Shown here piece by piece: positions 25,015 through 37,000 of a DNA stretch of 64,000 bases. This DNA is from Vitis vinifera (lineage: Eukaryota > Streptophyta > Magnoliopsida > Vitales > Vitaceae), in assembly GCF_030704535.1 (NCBI RefSeq), contig NC_081822.1, positions 8,598,501 to 8,662,500 of the forward strand. The letters run 5' to 3'. Below the pieces are notes generated by a model. It did not search any database. It saw only the letters and a program-made list of their open reading frames with translations, and had not been told where the DNA came from. Each line of letters starts with the position of its first letter. Position 1 is the first letter of the stretch. A program made the position numbers and the translations under genes.

Positions 25015-25395
25015 TAAATTATTTTCAAACAAAATAACAATTATTAATATTTTGATTCATTTTTAAATACTTTCACAAAAATATATTTTAACCACATATT
25101 ATTTTAATTTATCAAAATATTTTTAGGAAATGAGTTATTTTCCATTTATTACTATCCTATTTTTCAAAACATATTTTCAGGCATTTCATTCACATTTTAA
25201 AATTTCAAATACTAAAATTATTGTTTTTATAAAACAACAAAGCATGTAAATTTCAACTACTAAAATTATTGTTTTTATAGAATAAACAAAGCAACATACA
25301 CTTATCTTCCATTTACTAATTCAACTATTACAATCACCCCAATATTTTGTTCACCTACCAATAATTCATTCCATGTAGGTGACTCTAAAAAAAAA
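25015..25395. repeat. Internal direct repeat of CACTA element, copy B
   Basis: Second copy of the duplicated interior block of the CACTA element. It carries an additional short internal duplication of actactaaaattattgtttt that is not seen in copy A. Confidence 0.65.
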
Positions 25396-27308
25396 AAGTC
25401 ATATTTATAATACCCTTTACGACTCTGATACCCAATATTATATTCTATTTAGGTGACTCAATACAAAGAAAGTGGGAATGTTTTCTTAGGTTAACCGAAG
25501 AAAACCCTAAATAACTTAAGTGCTTTTGGATTAATTGAGTATCATCTTGTAGTAGATGTCAATCTCTATTGTTAGACTTCACCAAAAAGCTCCTAGCACG
25601 GTGGAAAAAAGTATCAAATATAGTCAAGTCTTCAATAAAATACTATTTCATGCGAAAAATTACTACAAACTAGTGTATCTCTCATTCTCAATTAGACAAA
25701 ATTTTTAAAAATAATTCATTTTTCTTGTTTTCATTTGTTTTAGGGCTTATTAGCAATGAAACAAAAAATATGTTAGAATGTTAAACCTAGTTTTTACTTC
25801 CCTGGAACTCGATAAAAAACACCATTTACAAAACCCACATCATAGATATACTAAATCAAGAGATATAAAAAAATTATACTAACAAAGTTTTTTGCATTAA
25901 TAAAAAAAATGAAGATGGTAGATAAGAGATTTTGACTTACCCGAGATTTTACGAAGCAAAGAATATCAATTATGGGTGTGCCGACCATGGGTGTGAGAAG
26001 AAGGAGAAGAAAATGATGGTTAGGGTTAAGCAATAAGATTTTTTATATTAGTTAATGTATATATGGAAACAATGGACTTTTCATAAATTGTTCCTACTCA
26101 CTATTTTTAAAAAGGGCCCATTAAGTTATAAAATTTAAAACTTTTTATTTCATATGGTGTCACTTCCAAAAAATGACATCATAAATCTGAAATTAGCATC
26201 ATCTAACTATCCTAATTGAAGATTTTTTATATGATGTGTCACCTTTATAAATTTTAAGTTCAATGGTGTCATTATTTTAAATGCGACACCATAAATAGTG
26301 ACATCATATATTATTTTTGTAGTAGTGTTAATTTTACTTTTAAGCATGGATCAAATATATTTTTGTATGGAAAATGTGTTATAATATTTATTTTGTTTAT
26401 ATCGAAATACTTGAGGATTTTATGCTTTTGTAAGTTGAAATAAATAAAATAAAGAATTTGACTCTAATTTATTTGACCCTTGTCAATAGGATATAATAAT
26501 TGACTTTTTGGTCCTTGTCAATGGAATATAATAATTGACCTTTACATTTTTATAATAGGAAATGTAATTGATTTGAACCCCAACCTCCAAGGGTTTGGTT
26601 AGAGGTTACTAGTACTAGTAGTATTTGGTTTCGTCCACCTTAAAAAGAACATTTGAGGCTAGCCACCTATTTGTAAAGTCTCACTTAATTGGACACTATT
26701 TGTTATTTGATAACTAGTAAAAACAATTGAAATGTATTTGATTTGAAATATATATGAAATGATTTTGATATATAGGAAAATTTTGGTTAAACACCTTAGC
26801 ATGTATTAGTATATTTGTACTCAAACGTTCTTATGAAAATGATTCTACAATAAATCTCCTATTTGTAAGCATGATTGAAACTATTTGATCCATGAAACTG
26901 TATTAGTATTTCTTATTGGGCTTTGAATTCATTCCCCTTTATTGATAATTTTCAGGTACCCTCAATTCGGGTGAGGAGTGACGATTATGAGGAGAATTTG
27001 GCTTGTTAAAATTTTTGTCAAAACTCTCTTTATTTTGAGCATTGTTAGATGTTAAAATTTATTTTCCATTGGAATTATTTGAGTTTAGAGTTATTTGGAC
27101 AATAATACTTGATTTGATGTGTGAGTTTCAAAAATTGTTATTTGGAGATTTTAGAATTTTTGTTCTACTACTTTAAACAGGAATTTAGTAATTGGTAAAT
27201 TTTTCAGTTACAATATGATGTTTGAGTTGTTTCCACTTTAAGCCTTTGGGCTTGAGGTGTGAAATGACCGTCATACCCTTGGAGCGGGTTTTGGAGCTCG
27301 ACACAAAT

Positions 27309-28555
27309 ACACTTTTCATTGAGAGTTTTCTAAGGGTAAACTTTTATATTTTTCATATTAAGAATTTCACCCATTTCTTAATTTGCCCTTTTTAAGTCCT
27401 TTCAATTTTTTTTTCTTTTCATTTTCCCATTCCTTATGGTCTTTTCATTCTCGTATCAGTTTCACATAATGGTTTGTTTATTTTTCCTTGCACATAACCA
27501 TGTGTGCGAGTAAATGCAATATACCATCATTGTCCAATCCCAACTCAAATGCACATAAAACACATGTTTTAAACATAAAATAACACTCCAAATTTTTCAC
27601 AAATAATGTTTATTATTTTCAATACTAGCATATCATTAATAAATTTCAATTTCATCTTTTCAACAAAATCCAAATAATTCTAGTACTTCATACAAATATT
27701 TCTCTTTAATTGACATGAGGTATGTCATTATTAGATAATTGCTGAATTTTTCTCCAACGTGATTGCTTAAAAAATCAAATTAAAAGTTCATATAAACTCA
27801 AAAAAATTAAAACAATAATTGTATACATGAAATCACTTGCAAAATCTCACCATAATAAATAGACCGATGATAATATCCACAAAATTTTCTATTAAAAATT
27901 ATTATATGAAAATTCCAGGTATAATCCATCCTACCAAAATCCAAAAATCGATTTGAAATTCAACTCCATATGGAAGTTCCTCGCGTAAAATAAAATATCC
28001 TCTTAGAATTTCACACTTTTGGTCTCTCAAATGGAATCCTAGAAATCCACTATAGGTGATTTATTTATTTTTTCTTTTTTTTTTTCTTCCCATCCTTTCT
28101 CTCTTTCAGTCCACTCTTTTGTACCTTTTCGCTCCATTTTACTTTTTCTTTTCCTTTTTTTTTAATTCTTCACTGTTTCAATCTATTTTTCTATTTATTT
28201 ATTTATTTATTTTTTCTAATTCTTCACGTCATCGTTTCGGTGGTTTTGACGCCACTTTCAGTTTCAGCCAGTAACATAATGTGCCTATGCTGTGTTAGGT
28301 TATATATATATATATATATATATGTAAAAACAACTTTTTTGTTTTTGTTTTGAGTGGTTGTCATGCTTCCACGTGGAGAGATTTACACAGGTTAAATCTC
28401 TTTGCATCTGGTACAAGGTGTCACTCTTCCATTTTTTCTTTCTATAGCCTTTCTCAGTTTCAGGCTGAAACTGCAGCCAACATAGCCTCCTCTTCTCGTC
28501 TCACCATTTTTTCTTTATTTCACAACTTCTCATCTCTAAATCATTTTGCACTCAC
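27309..28555. other. AT-rich intergenic DNA upstream of duplication copy 2
   Basis: No supported gene. Pyrimidine-rich stretches (28060-28220) give low-complexity Phe/Leu frames. It contains a TA microsatellite at about 28303-28323 and a palindromic G-box (ccacgtgg) near 28370, about 1.36 kb upstream of the next subtilase. Confidence 0.5.
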
Positions 28556-29681
28556 CAGATTTTCTTTTCCAAAGGAACTGATAAACCACCTGGTTGAATT
28601 TCTTAAACCCTTTTTTCGTATTCATTTTTATATCGGAGGAATCTCAGTTTTTCATTGAATGAATATATACCAATCCGTATTTGAGCTATCCGGAGATACA
28701 TAGTCAGCCAGGTTTGGAATTACAAGGACAATGCATGACTCAAGCTGCATACTAGGCCCACTCATTGTATGTATATATATTTATGGTAGAGACAAAGTTA
28801 TCTGCAATCATACTCGGTAGAGACAAAGTTTGTTTGCAATTCTGCCTGTTTCCAGTTGTAGCCTTGATACTTTTGGACAATTTATAATTAATATGGTTGT
28901 TGTACGTTTTGTCAAAATATTGTTTCATTACAGGGCATCTCTGGATGTTTAATGTAGCCGAGCTCCTCCAAACAAGTTCACTGCATTTGACTATAAACTG
29001 GCATTAGCCGCCAACGAGCCCCACTTCATTAACCTTTAATCAACCAGAATTAAAAGCTGCAGTTCTTATACACGAGTATGCAGGGATTAGGAATATTCCC
29101 TTCTTTTAATTACAAGTTCAGTGCTATCGTTGATGATATTATTGTTTCAAGAAGCAGACAGAAGATTTGTTCCGAAGAGACAATATGCAGATTTTTTTTT
29201 ATATATATATAAATAGCATTATTTTATCGTAGGAGTTACTTGAAACTGGGCAGTAGTGTTAACCAAATTATGCATACACAAGAAAAAAAAAAAAGAGATT
29301 TTTAACGTGATTGATGATGAATATGATTCCTATTGATATATCCACGACTCTCACCCTCTTTTTAATTACAACCGCACGTTCTATTTTTGTTTTTTACATA
29401 AAATCCAAAGTTATAAAAAAGGTTAAAATACAATAGGAACAAACCTGTCATTTGAATATATGTGAAAAAATTCCAGGGAGCTGGACCATATCCTCGACAA
29501 AGCGGAAGAAGACTCATTCAGCCTTCGCAATCCAAAGGACCACTAGCTCCGCTGCCAAGCTCAATTATTCAATCAGCTGGGACAGGCCCTGGCGGTAGAA
29601 TTTTCTTATTTCTTTTGATATTTGTCTGTTTTTTAAGGCTCTCGTCATTGTCTTTCATAACTTGACGACACTAGTGATCAT

Positions 29682-29689
29682 CATATAAC
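29682..29689 (+). promoter_or_regulatory. Altered TATA motif of subtilase at 29733
   Basis: catataac stands where duplicate A has tatataat, 51 bp before the ATG. A TATAA core is kept but both flanks have changed. The neighbouring upstream ATG of copy A is ACT here. Confidence 0.55.
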
Positions 29690-29732
29690 TAGGTATCAGC
29701 GCCCATATGGACTCCATTCAAGTGAAAGAACC

Positions 29733-32024
29733 ATGGGGTTTGATAATGTGGTACATCGTCTCTACTTGATATTCATTGCATGGATTTCGTTTACTCTCCA
29801 TTTCAGATCAGCGTCAGGAGAGAGGTCCACGTATATCATCCACATGGACAAGTCTCTCATGCCTAGGGCTTTTGCTACCCATCACCACTGGTACGCCTCC
29901 ACCGTCGATTCCCTCACGACGGCTGCTTCCACAAGATCCAACGCCGTTCAATCCACGCCCAAGCTTATCTACACTTATGATCATGTACTTCATGGTTTTT
30001 GCGCAGTTCTATCCAAAGATGAGCTGGAGAAGTTACGTAAGTCAACCGCAGGGTTTGTCTCAGCGTACAGTGACAGGACTGTCACACTTGACACCACCCA
30101 CACTCTTGAGTTTCTCAAACTCAACCAAATCTCGGGTCTATGGCCGGCGTCGGATTTCGGAAAAGACGTCATTGTTGGCGTTATCGACACCGGAGTCTGG
30201 CCCGAGAGCGCTAGCTTTAAAGATGATGGCATGACCCAAATTCCAGCAAGGTGGAAGGGAACGTGTGAAGAAGGACAAGAGTTCAACTCTTCCATGTGTA
30301 ACCGAAAGCTGATTGGAGCTAGATACTTCAATAAGGGTGTGATAGCTGCAAATCCAGGTGTTAATCTAACGATGAACTCAGCTAGGGACACACAAGGTCA
30401 TGGGACTCATACTTCGTCCACAGCTGCTGGGAATTACGTGGAAGGCGTGTCCTACTTTGGGTATGCCAAGGGAACTGCAAGAGGAGTTGCGCCCGGAGCC
30501 AGGGTGGCCATGTATAAGGCCCTTTGGGATGAAGGCGAATACGCTTCCGATGTTCTTGCTGGTATGGATCAAGCTGTCGCGGATGGTGTTGATGTGATTT
30601 CCATTTCCATGGGATTTGATCTAGTGCCATTGTATAAGGATCCTATAGCTATAGCTTCATTTGCTGCCATGGAGAAGGGTGTGTTAGTTTCATCTTCAGC
30701 TGGGAATGAAGGCCCATCTCTTGGGACGTTACACAATGGAATCCCATGGGTGTTGACCGTCGCAGCGGGTACCATTGATCGTTCATTCGCCGGCACTTTG
30801 ACTCTTGGTAATGGGTTAACCATCACAGGATGGACCATGTTTCCTGCAAGTGCTTTGGTCCAAGATCTACCTCTTGTTTATAACAAGACTTTGTCTGCCT
30901 GCAATTCATCAGCACTGTTGTCTGGAGCACCTTATGCCGTCGTTATATGCGACAAGGTAGGACTTATTTATGAACAATTATATCAGATTGCTGCGTCAAA
31001 GGTTGGAGCGGCTATAATTATTTCCGACGACCCCGAATTATTCGAGTTAGGTGGTGTACCTTGGCCTGTTGTGATGATCAGCCCCAAGTATGCAAAGGCT
31101 GTGGTTGATTATGCCAAAACTGCTCATAAACCTACAGCCACCATGAGGTTCCAACAGACCCTCCTGGATACAAAGCCTGCGCCAGCCGTTGCTTCTTACA
31201 CATCGAGAGGTCCTTCCCGCAGCTATCCTGGTATCTTGAAGCCGGACGTGATGGCACCAGGGTCATTGGTTTTGGCTGCTTGGATTCCAAATTCTGAGGC
31301 TGCAATAATTGGAAGTTTGTCGTTGTCCAGTGATTACAATATGATTTCCGGGACATCCATGGCCTGTCCACATGCTTCTGGCGTGGCTGCACTGCTGAGA
31401 GGAGCACACCCGGAATGGAGCGTGGCTGCTATTCGGTCCGCCATGGTGACCACAGCAAACCCATACGATAATACTTTTAATTACATACGGGATAACGGAT
31501 TAAGTTTCGAAATTGCTTCTCCTCTCGCCATGGGAGCCGGCCAAATTGATCCGAACAGAGCACTTGACCCAGGTCTAATATACGATGCAACTCCACAAGA
31601 CTACGTCAATCTCCTCTGCTCCATGAATTTCACCACCAAGCAAATCTTAACCATCACCAGATCAAACACTTACACTTGCTCCAACTCATCTCCAGACCTG
31701 AATTACCCATCCTTTATCGCTCTATACAACAACAAATCAACGACATTCGTCCAGAAATTCCAGAGAACTGTGACGAATGTGGGAGATAAAGCAGCAAGTT
31801 ATAAGGCTATGGTGACAGCACCGAAGGGCTCAAAAGTCATGATCTCACCGGCAACGCTGGCCTTCGAGAACAAGTATGAAAAGCTGGACTACACTCTGAC
31901 TATAAAGTATAAGAGTCACAAGGATGGCAAGGTCTCGTTTGGCTCGCTTACATGGGTTGAAGATGATGGAAAACATACTGTGAGGAGTCCTATAGTGGTA
32001 TCGCAAGTGGTGACACCATGGTAA
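29733..32024 (+). CDS. Subtilisin-like protease, SBT1.9/tomato SBT3-like (duplicate B)
   Basis: Intronless, 763 residues, gap-free against the product at 14939 with about 35 substitutions. The catalytic set is D152, H223, N325 and S542, all in intact motifs. Signal peptide about 1-29, I9 prodomain about 32-120, protease-associated insert about 355-475, Fn3-like domain from about 656. Notable differences from its twin are GFCAVL for GFSAVL in the prodomain (an added Cys), DEGEYAS for DEGRYAS in the catalytic domain (charge reversal), and several charge changes in the Fn3-like domain. It should be a secreted, self-processing cell-wall protease with unknown substrate. The start corresponds to the second in-frame ATG of the twin and follows a TATA-like motif by 51 bp. 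A canonical AATAAA lies 73 bp after the stop. Confidence 0.95.
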   Translation: MGFDNVVHRLYLIFIAWISFTLHFRSASGERSTYIIHMDKSLMPRAFATHHHWYASTVDSLTTAASTRSNAVQSTPKLIYTYDHVLHGFCAVLSKDELEKLRKSTAGFVSAYSDRTVTLDTTHTLEFLKLNQISGLWPASDFGKDVIVGVIDTGVWPESASFKDDGMTQIPARWKGTCEEGQEFNSSMCNRKLIGARYFNKGVIAANPGVNLTMNSARDTQGHGTHTSSTAAGNYVEGVSYFGYAKGTARGVAPGARVAMYKALWDEGEYASDVLAGMDQAVADGVDVISISMGFDLVPLYKDPIAIASFAAMEKGVLVSSSAGNEGPSLGTLHNGIPWVLTVAAGTIDRSFAGTLTLGNGLTITGWTMFPASALVQDLPLVYNKTLSACNSSALLSGAPYAVVICDKVGLIYEQLYQIAASKVGAAIIISDDPELFELGGVPWPVVMISPKYAKAVVDYAKTAHKPTATMRFQQTLLDTKPAPAVASYTSRGPSRSYPGILKPDVMAPGSLVLAAWIPNSEAAIIGSLSLSSDYNMISGTSMACPHASGVAALLRGAHPEWSVAAIRSAMVTTANPYDNTFNYIRDNGLSFEIASPLAMGAGQIDPNRALDPGLIYDATPQDYVNLLCSMNFTTKQILTITRSNTYTCSNSSPDLNYPSFIALYNNKSTTFVQKFQRTVTNVGDKAASYKAMVTAPKGSKVMISPATLAFENKYEKLDYTLTIKYKSHKDGKVSFGSLTWVEDDGKHTVRSPIVVSQVVTPW

Positions 32025-32096
32025 AAGCTTTCGATCACAGACTAGCTAGTTTGGGATTAGGTCATGTTCCTGTTTCATGTGAACTTCGTTCATCTG

Positions 32097-32102
32097 AATA
32101 AA
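32097..32102 (+). terminator. Putative polyadenylation signal of subtilase 29733
   Basis: AATAAA 73 bp after the stop codon. The equivalent site in duplicate A reads AATTAAA. Confidence 0.5.
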
Positions 32103-32279
32103 ATATGGGACCCGCGTAACAAAGAATATCTGCAAAAGTATTGAGTTCCAAATATTTAATTATAAATCTCGTATCACTTTTTATTAAGAATATAACGTAT
32201 AACGTATAACGAGTGGACTTATAAATTATGGAGTGGAGCGATACGTGCGTTGGCCGATACTTCCAAGGATGAGTAGCAC

Positions 32280-33543
32280 GAGTTTTGGGGTAAAATAGCC
32301 ATTTCATGTAAAAAGATATTAGTCTTTTATAAAATTTATATTCAAATTAGTCTTTTTATTACTATATAGGAGTCATATCTTAATTTATTTTTTTTTTCAA
32401 AATTTAAATTGAAGCCTCGATTAAGATTGAGACTTTATTTTTGAACTGAAGCCTTAATCGGTAACTAAGGATTCAGTTATTTTATTTTTTTACTTTAAAA
32501 TTTAATTAAAAATATTAAATTTTAAATTATTAGTGAAATTAAAAAAATACTTTAATAATAAAAATTTATATATTTGAACTTAAAAATCTAATATTACTTC
32601 AATAAAGACAATTTGATAAATATAATAAATAAATATTTTATTTATCAATTAATTAATAATCTTAAAATAATAAAATTATATGACATATAAATAAAATATA
32701 AAATTATATAATTTATTAATTTAAGTTATATCACATGTAATATTAGGGAGGGGTATTTTTTCCATTATATAAATGTTTAATAAGTATTTTTTTGTGACTT
32801 TGATGAAACTACTAAAAATTACATTTTGTAATAGACTTTTGCTAATTAATTTTACTAACTAATTTCAAAATGTATCTTCAAGACGAATATATTGTGTGTA
32901 CAAATAATAGATTTTTTTTAGGTTAAATTATAAATATATGCTTTAAAACAATAAAAAAAAAATCTATATATAGAAACTTAAGAATAAACTATTATTTCAA
33001 TAAAGAAAAATTTGCCAAAATACAAATAAATTAATATATTAAAACTAGAACAAATTAAATATCTTAAATTAATAAATTATATAATTTATATCTTATTTAG
33101 ATTTCATATAACTTTATTATTTTAAGATTATTAATTTATCAATAAATAAAATATTTATTTATTATTATATTTATTAATTTATCTTTATTGAAGTAATATT
33201 AGATCTTTAAGTTTAAATATATAAATTTTTATTATTAAAATATATTTTTTAATTTCAATAATAATTTATAATTTAATATTTTTAATTAAATTTTAAAGTA
33301 AAAAAAAATAACTAAACTCTCAATTGCCAATTGAGACTTTAGTTAAAAAATGAAGTCTCGTTAGCAACTAAGACTTTAGTTCAAAATTGAAGCCTCAGTT
33401 GACAAAACTGAGGCTTCAACTTAATTTTAAAAAGAAAAAAATATATATATATGACATGGCTCTTATGGGGCAATAAAAAGGTAATTTGAACATAAATTTG
33501 GTAAGGGGGCTAAAACTGAAAGGGGTATTTTGTCCCAAAACTC
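32280..33543. mobile_element. Large foldback element, 1.26 kb, arms of about 450 bp
   Basis: The ends gagttttggg...cccaaaactc are inverted. The reverse complement of about 33065-33543 follows 32280-32735 closely, for example atctaatattacttcaataa, taataatcttaaaataataa and ttatataatttattaattta on both arms in mirror order. The unpaired centre is about 330 bp. The outer arms carry gaagcct(c/t) / gaggcttc motifs several times. It has no coding frames. I could not identify a target-site duplication, so the superfamily (Mutator-like is likely) stays open. Confidence 0.75.
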
Positions 33544-34042
33544 ACACCTACGGAAGTTCTAATTGGAGAATTATTTATGACCGTTGATTGAAACTTGAAA
33601 GAGAAATTGGTAAAAGACATCCAAGTCAACATCGTGCACATATGGGTGCCATGTTCACATGGTAGGGGCAGTGTCTCTTCCATCACTTCACATTAATTAA
33701 TATGGTCCACTTACCAGAAAACGTTGTTTTCACCTATGGAATCAAAGCATTAAAATCATAAATAATTTTAGTGTTGATTGTTGACAGACTTGAATACCAA
33801 CTTATCTCACACCACAATTTGATAACTAGGCGGCAATAAACATCCCACCCATCACTCCCTGATTGTGATTTGTAGTTAAAATTTGAGTACGAATTCAGAC
33901 AAACAATATCATTGGTAATATTTAGATTAACCCCTCTCCATATAAATAACGGCTTGTAATTTATGGCCTTTTGTTGTTTGCATCGCAAGAAATCATGTGA
34001 ATATGCCAAATTGTCCATGATTTGTGACATTAATAGGGTTGG

Positions 34043-34091
<49 letters not shown>

Positions 34092-34093
34092 CA
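33544..34093. other. Intergenic DNA with (AT)n microsatellite
   Basis: It includes an uninterrupted AT microsatellite of about 20 repeats at 34047-34087, just before the hAT-derived region. A 104-codon minus-strand frame (33734-34048) has no recognisable features. Confidence 0.5.
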
Positions 34094-37000
34094 TATATTG
34101 ACAAAAATATCAAAATGTATCGACGATATATCGTTGATATATCGTGTATTGGAGGGTTTCGATACGATATTTCATGAGGATTTATCGAAAAGGCAAAAAA
34201 TTGGGAAATATTGCCAATATATCAGCGATATATTGGCCCACAATGATAAATTGACGATTTTATCAATTAATCGCCGCTCATGTGGAAAAATCGTTGCCCT
34301 TTTGAGTGTGATCTGACGACCCAAATCATGCCCGCGTCCAATGGTCATGGTGGTAGTCCATCCAACGCCCCAAATTGAATCTGGGTTTGATCTAATGGTT
34401 GAGATGATATTTCAACAGTTATTTCACGATCCAACGATTAGATTTCACCCAGATTTTGATCTAACAACCAAAATTGTTTTTCAATGGTAAAATCATCTTT
34501 CAACAACTATTTTGGCCCAAAATTTTCCCATAAATAGCTCATTTTGCATCCATTTCATCCACATTTGATTTCATTCTTCATTTGATCTCTCATTGCTCAT
34601 AATTTTTCTAAGGTTGCTCAATTATTCAATTATTTTAAGGTATGTTTGTTTTCAATTGTAATTAATTAATGTATTTTCAATTAATTAGTATATTTGCAAT
34701 ATGGATGATTTAATGTTATTTTTACATTTAATTATAATTAATTTGTATATTTTCATTGAATTAACTTAGGTTAATTTGATTATTTAATTATAGATGGATA
34801 TGTTTATTTTAGATGATTATTTAATTTTATTTTCACATTCAATCTAGTTAGAATTAGATTTAAGTAGTTAATTTGAATCTAGTTATAATTAGATTCAACT
34901 AGTTTATTTCACATTTAATTATATGATTATTGTGATTTATTTTTACATTCAATTATGGTTAATTTGTATATTTAGTAAATTTTTCATAGATTTAAATTTA
35001 CATTCAATAAATTTTTCATATTAAATGATTATTTAATTTTATTTTCACATTCAATTATAATTAATTAGTATATTTTGTAGATTTCTCATAGATTTAGATT
35101 TAGTAAACTAATTTAGCTAAATTATTTAATTAATTTAGCTATTAGAATAAATTAGTATATTTGGAATATGTTCATTTTACATGATTATTTAATTTTATTT
35201 TCACATTCAATTGCAACATGTTAAATTTAAGTGTTTACTTAATTTTTGTTTACATTGAAATCACATTCAAGTGTTTTTTTTTTTGCAATCGATTTAGCAT
35301 GGCTAGTGGAAGTGGAGGTGGTCCTCCCATGCTAGAGCGAGATCCAGCTTGGAAGTATTGTTCACCAATAAAAGGGAACAGAAATGGGACAATTTGTAAT
35401 TTTTATGGGTTGTTAATAAAAAATGGAGGCATCACGTGATTCAAGTTCTATTTAATGCATAACGACTTGCATAACAATACCAAAAAAGTGTCCTAGAGTG
35501 CCTCCCGAAGTGAAAGAAGAGATACGATCGATAGTGCATAACACAACTAAAGCAAAAGTAAAGAAAATTGTAGATATTCAAGAGATTTGTGCTCAATTAT
35601 GTGGCACAATGGGGGCCAGTGATACACCTCTAATTGATGAAGATGATGATGATAATAAAGATGTTGATGATCAAGATGTGTATATGTATCCAACAGATAT
35701 GCACCCGGATGAGCGGGAAGCATATCGATCTGCAATTCGTGCCTCGAAAGCGATAGAATGGGAGCGTCAACAATATGAGAACATTGTAGGAAGCAAATGT
35801 AAAACAAGGGAGTCTTCACGACCTACTGGTACACCAACGACGATGCGGAAATCACAAAGTATGCGACATTTGAACCAATCACCCCCTACTGTCCCTTTGC
35901 TCTACAAGTCTTCTACAACAAGACAAAAAAAAAAAAAAAATCAAAGATATATTTAATTTTTGAATTACTAATTTTTGAATTGTTATATTGTTTCAGACTT
36001 TTAGTAAGTATAGTATTTTGTGACATGTTTTAAATATTTATTAATATGAATTGCAAGAATGAGAATCAAATCTCCATCTCCATATGAAATAAAGAACAAG
36101 TACTTGAAAATGGAGTACAAAGGGACCACAATAATATCAGACATGACCCATGAAATTAAGTATTATTAATTTCATGGTTTATTCAAAAGGGACCACAATG
36201 TTCCTTAAATCAGTCGATGTATTGAACAATATCTAAGACCACAAGTATATATACAAGCTATTGAAGTCTGTTATCAAAGAAGTTGGTCAAGAAAATGTGG
36301 TCCAAATTGTCACAAATAACGGGTCGGTGTTCGTGAAAGCAGGAAAACTGTTGATGAAGAAGTTTGACTTATATTGGACTTCGTGTGCAGCACATTGCAT
36401 CGACTTAATCTTTAAAGACATTGACAAAAGACCCAATGTTACAAATGTGATAAGCAATGCTCGTAAGATAACCAACTTCATTTACAACCATGGTTGATTA
36501 CTTACAGAAATGAAAAAGTATTGTGGTGGAGACATTGTTTGACTAAGAGCTATAAGGTTTGTTATCAATTATGTTGCTCTTGATAGTCTTCTTAAAAAAA
36601 AGGGCTAATTTGAAAAGATTGTTTATGAGTGATGAATGAGCACAACACAAGCTTATAGGACAAAAATTGGACGAGATTTGGAGTAATTAATGTTTGACCA
36701 TGCGTATTGGGACAAAGTGACAAATATAATTTCATTATATGAGTCATTATATTTGGTGCTTCGACTTTTGGATTCTGAAGTTGGTCCCGCAATGACGTTT
36801 GAGGACAAGCTTATGCAAGTGATGAAAGAGAACCTTATTCGTCAAGAAACTAGAGATTGAATCTTCAAAATAATAAAAAAATCGTTGAGAGAAAACACTA
36901 AGACATCCACTTCATGCAGCAGGTACTTAAGTATTATCTATCTTTATAAGTTTTTACTCTTAATTTATTTAATTTTCTCTAAAAAAATAATAAATCTACT

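Larger units (their letters stand above)
22635..26327. mobile_element. CACTA (En/Spm) transposon, non-autonomous, 3.7 kb
   Basis: The ends are CACTACAAGGAAAAAG (left) and, as reverse complement, CACTACTACAAAAATAAT (right). They are flanked by a 3-bp target duplication TTA (22632-22634 and 26328-26330), as expected for CACTA elements. Subterminal regions carry many copies of ggtgtca/ggtgaca in both orientations over about 300 bp (22660-22930 on the left, about 26150-26310 on the right), the typical transposase-binding arrays. No transposase domain is recognisable; the longest frames are 79 and 60 codons. It sits inside the solo LTR at 21396-27303. Confidence 0.88.
21396..27303. mobile_element. 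Solo LTR, probable Ty3/Gypsy type, interrupted by a CACTA element
   Basis: The element starts TGTAACACCC and ends ..CTCGACA (TG...CA ends) and is flanked by a perfect 5-bp duplication, caaat (21391-21395 and 27304-27308). Without the CACTA insertion and its TTA duplication it is about 2.2 kb. There is no gag-pol coding region and no second LTR, so it looks like a solo LTR left by recombination between LTRs. TGTAACACCC starts are common in chromovirus-type Gypsy LTRs, which is the only basis for the family call. Orientation is not certain. It is a fossil and older than the CACTA insertion inside it. Confidence 0.7.
28556..32170 (+). repeat. Segmental duplication, copy 2
   Basis: Counterpart of 13862-17373. 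Upstream, coding and 3' flanking similarity is collinear. The 3' end of similarity is at gagttccaaatatttaatt (about 32144-32162). Confidence 0.85.
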
